Assembly (NCBI RefSeq): GCF_023078475.1
Contig: NZ_CP095741.1
Location: forward strand, 1,736,001-1,800,000
DNA from: Luteibacter aegosomaticola
Lineage (GTDB): Bacteria > Pseudomonadota > Gammaproteobacteria > Xanthomonadales > Rhodanobacteraceae
DNA: 64,000 nt
Direction: 5' to 3'
A program made the translations under genes and the position numbers. Under the pieces are notes generated by a model. The model was not told where the DNA came from, did no database searches, and saw only the letters and a list, made by a program, of their open reading frames with translations. Below, one piece after another: positions 60,870 to 64,000 of this stretch (position 1 is the stretch's first letter; every line of letters begins with the position of its first letter).

Positions 60870-62096
60870 GTGGACGGCTCGTCCCCCGCTGCGCCGGCGG
60901 TTGTTGATCGGCGCATTCGCCACGGCACGCCTGCCTTCCGGCGCACCAACCTCGCCCTTTTTTCGTCCGGCTTCGCGACCTTCGGGCTGCTGTACTGCGT
61001 GCAGCCGCTGATGCCCGCGTTCTCGCACGAGTTCGGGGTGGATGCCGCGACCAGCTCGCTTTCACTTTCGCTGACCACGGCGGTAATGGCCGTGGGCATG
61101 CTGTTCGCTGGCGCCATCTCGGATGCCTTCGGCCGCAAGCCGATCATGCTGGCGTCGCTGCTCTCGTCGTCGATCCTGGTGTTGTTGACGGCGGTGTCGC
61201 CGAGCTGGACGTTACTGCTGGCGGCTCGCGCATTACTGGGTGTCACGCTGGCCGGCCTGCCGGCCGTTGCGATGACTTACCTGAGTGAAGAAGTGCACGG
61301 TGAGTCGTTGGGCTTCGCCATGGGTTTGTACATTGGCGGCAATGCCATCGGTGGCATGAGCGGGCGTTTGATCTCGGGCTTCACGGCGGATCACGCATCG
61401 TGGCGCGTTGCCGTTGGCGTTATCGGCGCGCTGGGTCTTGTCGCCGCGTTCCTTGTCGCCAAGGGCCTTCCGGCATCGCTGCACTTTGAGAAGCGCCGAG
61501 CCCATCCGCGCGCCTTGTTGTCGTCGTTCGGTGAGCTGCTTAAGGATAAGGGTCTACCGTGGCTGTTCGCCGAAGGCTTCCTGCTCATGGGCGCATTCGT
61601 CACCATCTACAACTACGTGTCGTACCGACTGCTCGCTCCGCCATTCTCGCTGTCGCAATCGCACGTCGGTGCCATTTTCATGGTGTACCTGATCGGCGTG
61701 GGCGCTTCGGCCTGGATGGGTTCGCTCGCCAGCAAGCTGGGGCGGGGCAAGGTCATCTGGACGACTTTCGTCATGATGCTGGCAGGTGTGGCGCTCACTT
61801 CAAGCAGTTCGCTGTGGGCCATCGTGATCGGCATCGCGCTCATCACCTTCGGCTTCTTCGGTGGCCATTCCATCGCCAGCGGCTGGGTGGGCATGCGGGC
61901 GAAGCGCGCCAAGGCCCATGCCTCGTCAATGTACCTGTTCTCGTATTACATGGGATCTAGCGTCGCCGGCTCGCTGGGCGGTGTCGCCTGGGTACATGCG
62001 GGCTGGACGGGCGTGGCGGTGTATGTCGCGGTGCTCGTTGTCGCAGGCCTCGCCATCGCAATCAAGTTGCGAGGCCTGAAGCCGCTCGCCACCTGA
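60870..62096 (+). CDS. MFS transporter, YnfM/AraJ-like
   Basis: The product is 408 residues, starting at a GTG behind TGGAGG. Twelve helices; the family loop signature appears as AGAISDAFGRKPIMLASLL between helices 2 and 3, and GLYIGGNAIGGMSGRLISG in the second quarter. YnfM-like members are proton-driven efflux pumps; the drug is unknown. It is followed by a strong terminator and is not linked to a regulator. Confidence 0.85.
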   Translation: MDGSSPAAPAVVDRRIRHGTPAFRRTNLALFSSGFATFGLLYCVQPLMPAFSHEFGVDAATSSLSLSLTTAVMAVGMLFAGAISDAFGRKPIMLASLLSSSILVLLTAVSPSWTLLLAARALLGVTLAGLPAVAMTYLSEEVHGESLGFAMGLYIGGNAIGGMSGRLISGFTADHASWRVAVGVIGALGLVAAFLVAKGLPASLHFEKRRAHPRALLSSFGELLKDKGLPWLFAEGFLLMGAFVTIYNYVSYRLLAPPFSLSQSHVGAIFMVYLIGVGASAWMGSLASKLGRGKVIWTTFVMMLAGVALTSSSSLWAIVIGIALITFGFFGGHSIASGWVGMRAKRAKAHASSMYLFSYYMGSSVAGSLGGVAWVHAGWTGVAVYVAVLVVAGLAIAIKLRGLKPLAT

Positions 62097-62113
62097 TTAT
62101 CCCTGATATGACG

Positions 62114-62141
62114 AAGCCCCGGGCTCACACCCGGGGCTTTT
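62114..62141 (+). terminator. Intrinsic terminator after the MFS gene
   Basis: An AAGCCCCGGG-CTCACA-CCCGGGGCTTTT stem loop, 17 bp past the stop. Confidence 0.9.
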
Positions 62142-62334
62142 GGCTAGGGTGGAAGACTCGTCAACGCCTTCGTCCCTGCTGCAATTGCCGCCCCTGAGGG
62201 GCCTGACTGCAGACTTGGAGGTCGTGTGTTCTCGACGAGGTGGAATCTAGGGATGCCTTAGCCGCTTGTCAAACATCTGGTTCGTTCTTGGAGCGGTGTA
62301 CTGTCGATGGATCGTTCGAAGATGGCTCCGCCTC

Positions 62335-62817
62335 TTAATATGGGGGGACTTCCAAAGACGTGTCCGCTTTCTGCACGACAGACTCTTGATGTAAGACGTC
62401 CGTGGTGATGTTGAGAACAGTCGCAAGAGCGCGCTTAACAGCGACGTACGTCGACATGTCAGCGCGTCCTTCCTGAAACACTCGCCTGCCACTCCTCATC
62501 GGTGCTTCATATCGATTGAGTCGCCCCCAGCCGACTGTTGAGATCATGTCGCACTTTGCCCAGCGATCGCCTTTGCGATGCCTTGAAGCCGCTGGCAGGC
62601 AATCAATGGGTACCTGTACGTGCCACGGCATGATCGGAGCAGGTGCCGTCATGCTGATAGGCACGACATTGACGAGCTTCCCGCGGCCAGGAAGCGGCTT
62701 GTTCATGACGATCACCAGGCGATCTTTCGCCATCTCGCCGTCAATCAAGTCGCGCTGATCGGTCGGAAACGCGCAGATCAGGATCTCGCCCGGCTTGGGC
62801 TTGTTGCTAATGGGCAT
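62335..62817 (-). CDS. PemK/MazF-superfamily protein (YifN-like), no antitoxin seen
   Basis: The product is 160 residues. The N-terminal two thirds (PGEILICAFPTDQRD, then RLVIVMNKPLPGRGKLVNVV and DMISTVGWGRLNRYE) resemble the PemK/MazF RNase-toxin superfamily, in particular the solitary YifN branch. The last 45 residues (MSTYVAVKRALATVLNIT...) are an unrelated helical extension. MazF enzymes cleave single-stranded mRNA; whether this one does is unknown. No small antitoxin gene is adjacent: the upstream gene is a LysR regulator and the 240 bp downstream, apart from the MFS terminator, hold nothing convincing. Confidence 0.68.
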   Translation of the reverse strand: MPISNKPKPGEILICAFPTDQRDLIDGEMAKDRLVIVMNKPLPGRGKLVNVVPISMTAPAPIMPWHVQVPIDCLPAASRHRKGDRWAKCDMISTVGWGRLNRYEAPMRSGRRVFQEGRADMSTYVAVKRALATVLNITTDVLHQESVVQKADTSLEVPPY

Positions 62818-62881
62818 GCGAAGCGTCCTTGCTTCAGTACAGATGGGCGCTGAGTATAGCGATGCGGCGCGTCAGCACGCA

Positions 62882-63772
62882 TCACGCGCTGAGCATCAGT
62901 TGCATGAACGCTTTAACTAGCGGTGACGTGTCTGTGCGGCGGTGTACGAGGTGTAGCGCGCTGGCGGCATCGGGTGAATCGATGGGGACGTATGCGACGC
63001 CTTCGACATGGAGGAGGCGCATGGATTCGGGAAGCACGGCTACGCCGAGGCCGGCAGCGACGAGGCCCACCATCGTGGCGGATTCACCGGCTTCCTGCGC
63101 GATACGCGGCGCGAACCCTGCGTTTCGGCACATCTGCTGCACCTGCGCGGCGACGCCTGTGCCAGCGTTCCGGCTGAAGATCACGAACGGTTCGTCGGCG
63201 AGCTGCTCCACGCGAACACGCGGACGACGGCCCTTGGCCAAGTGATGATCGGCGCGAAGCACGGCCACCAGTGGATCATCGACCAGCTTGCGCGCGACGA
63301 GCGGCGGCGGAAGATCCGTGCCGCGAATCAGGCCCACCTGCTGCGTCCCTTCAAGCAAGCGTTCGATCTGCTGCAGTGTGTTGTGTTCTTTCAACACCAG
63401 GCGCACGGCCGGATAAGCTTCGCGAAACGCACGCACCGCGCGCGGGAAGCGCGCGATCAGCGGCGTGCTCTGGGTGAAGCCCACATGCAACTCGCCAATC
63501 TCACCGCGTTCAGCCCGCCGGGCCATGTCGCCGGCTTCGTCGACGCGCGCGATGATGTCGCGCGCTGCATCGAGGTAAACGCGGCCCGCGTCGGTGAGTT
63601 CAACGCGGCGATTCGTACGGCGCAGCAGGCGTACGCCAAGCTGCGCTTCGAGATCACGGATCTGCTGGCTCAACGGCGGCTGGGAAATACCCAGCCGCTC
63701 GGCCGCGCGGCTGAAGTGCAGCTCATCGGCTACGGCGATGAAATAGCGCAGGTGCCGCAGCTCAATCTGCAT
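62882..63772 (-). CDS. LysR-family transcriptional regulator
   Basis: The product is 296 residues. The N-terminal winged helix (RHLRYFIAVADELHFSRAAE, then RLGISQPPLSQQIRDLEAQL) is canonical, and the C-terminal effector domain has the LysR substrate-binding layout (VRLVLKEHNTLQQIERLLEG, then GLVAAGLGVAVLPES). It follows the tesB-like gene by 6 bp on the same strand, so it may share its transcript; the usual divergent target is missing. Target and effector unknown. Confidence 0.92.
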   Translation of the reverse strand: MQIELRHLRYFIAVADELHFSRAAERLGISQPPLSQQIRDLEAQLGVRLLRRTNRRVELTDAGRVYLDAARDIIARVDEAGDMARRAERGEIGELHVGFTQSTPLIARFPRAVRAFREAYPAVRLVLKEHNTLQQIERLLEGTQQVGLIRGTDLPPPLVARKLVDDPLVAVLRADHHLAKGRRPRVRVEQLADEPFVIFSRNAGTGVAAQVQQMCRNAGFAPRIAQEAGESATMVGLVAAGLGVAVLPESMRLLHVEGVAYVPIDSPDAASALHLVHRRTDTSPLVKAFMQLMLSA

Positions 63773-63778
63773 GGGATA

Positions 63779-64000
63779 TCAGTCGGGGCGTACGCGGATG
63801 AGGCCTTCCTGCGCGGTGCTGGCGATGAGCTTGCCATCCCGCGTGTAGATCATGCCGCGGGCCAGGCCGCGGCCACCCTGCGAGGTGGGGCTGTCGAAGG
63901 AATACAGCAGCCACTCGTCGATGCGGAAGGGGCGGTGGAACCACAGGGCGTGATCCAGACTGGCCATCTGCATGTTGCGGGTGAGGTACGAGATGCCGTG
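63779..64000 (-). CDS. tesB: TesB-like acyl-CoA thioesterase, C-terminal end (cut by window edge)
   Basis: Only the last 73 residues are in the window; the rest lies beyond 64000. MASLDHALWFHRPFRIDEW, then GGRGLARGMIYTRDGKLIAS, is the characteristic C-terminal hotdog-fold end of acyl-CoA thioesterase II, which hydrolyses acyl-CoA to free fatty acid and CoA. The LDHALWFH region holds one of the active-site residues. Identity is good, though the full length cannot be checked here. Confidence 0.88.
   Translation of the reverse strand, partial: HGISYLTRNMQMASLDHALWFHRPFRIDEWLLYSFDSPTSQGGRGLARGMIYTRDGKLIASTAQEGLIRVRPD

Overview
The window is high-GC chromosomal DNA (clearly above 60% G+C by eye) and it reads as a gammaproteobacterium of the Xanthomonadales, most likely a Rhodanobacteraceae of the Luteibacter/Dyella type. 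The reasons are the mnmA-nudix-clpS-clpA-infA order, the serC-pheA-hisC-aroA run, the uvrC-pgsA-tRNA block, the divergent rne/rluC pair, an rpfE-like gene joined to recJ as in Xanthomonas, and many GTAGGAGC-type palindromic repeats. The genus is an inference; no rRNA gene is present. About 70 protein genes, four tRNAs, one candidate small RNA and one probable gene remnant are listed. Both ends cut a gene (mnmA on the left, a tesB-like thioesterase on the right).

Layout. 0-5.5 kb: tRNA thiolation, nudix hydrolase, ClpS/ClpA proteolysis, IF-1, a PHA-system small protein and an FHA protein. 5.6-14.4 kb: amino-acid and envelope core genes (serC, pheA, hisC, aroA, kdsB), a GGA-rich candidate RNA ending in a strong terminator, uvrC, pgsA, then tRNA-Gly(GCC), tRNA-Cys(GCA) and tRNA-Leu(TAA), with an intrinsic terminator after each. 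14.4-20.4 kb: an accessory stretch of small or unrecognised genes (six-cysteine secreted protein, MazG-like protein, zinc-ribbon membrane protein, lipoprotein, RraB, two exported alpha/beta hydrolases, a 314-residue orphan) and a decayed gene. 20.6-28.7 kb: a chemoreceptor behind a FliA-type promoter, then a GntR regulator, a galactose-mutarotase-like protein and two exported alpha-galactosidases (GH36; GH27 with two C-terminal beta modules), which together look like an alpha-galactoside utilisation locus. 28.7-39.1 kb: SDR/AraC pair, a Tat-exported threonine-aldolase-like enzyme, CrcB, a second identical tRNA-Gly, a serine beta-lactamase-like protein, a DUF2167/membrane/J-domain operon followed by an M13 peptidase, and a GacA-like regulator.

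39.2-47.5 kb: RNase E, RluC, a CPBP-like membrane protein, PhhB, NfuA and two small cytochromes c. 47.6-51.2 kb: a minus-strand run with agmatine deiminase and N-carbamoylputrescine amidase (agmatine to putrescine) and a TraB-like membrane protein. 51.4-56 kb: an ABC-F ATPase, the rpfE-like gene and recJ. 56-62 kb: small membrane proteins, a PIG-V-like glycosyltransferase, two transporters and small hypotheticals. 62.3-64 kb: a PemK-like protein without a visible antitoxin, a LysR regulator and the tesB fragment.

The repeats form the most pervasive non-genic layer. Four loci carry a core of exactly 95 bp built from two inverted arms (3883, 23148, 43893 and 46557), and three of these four lie between convergent genes; one is expanded into a 3-forward/2-reverse array. 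A second subfamily (GCGCGCTTGCGCGC arms) forms a 97-bp pair and also appears as single units inside two coding sequences, one of them encoding an extra peptide in the mutarotase-like protein. No complete mobile element, prophage or CRISPR array was found.
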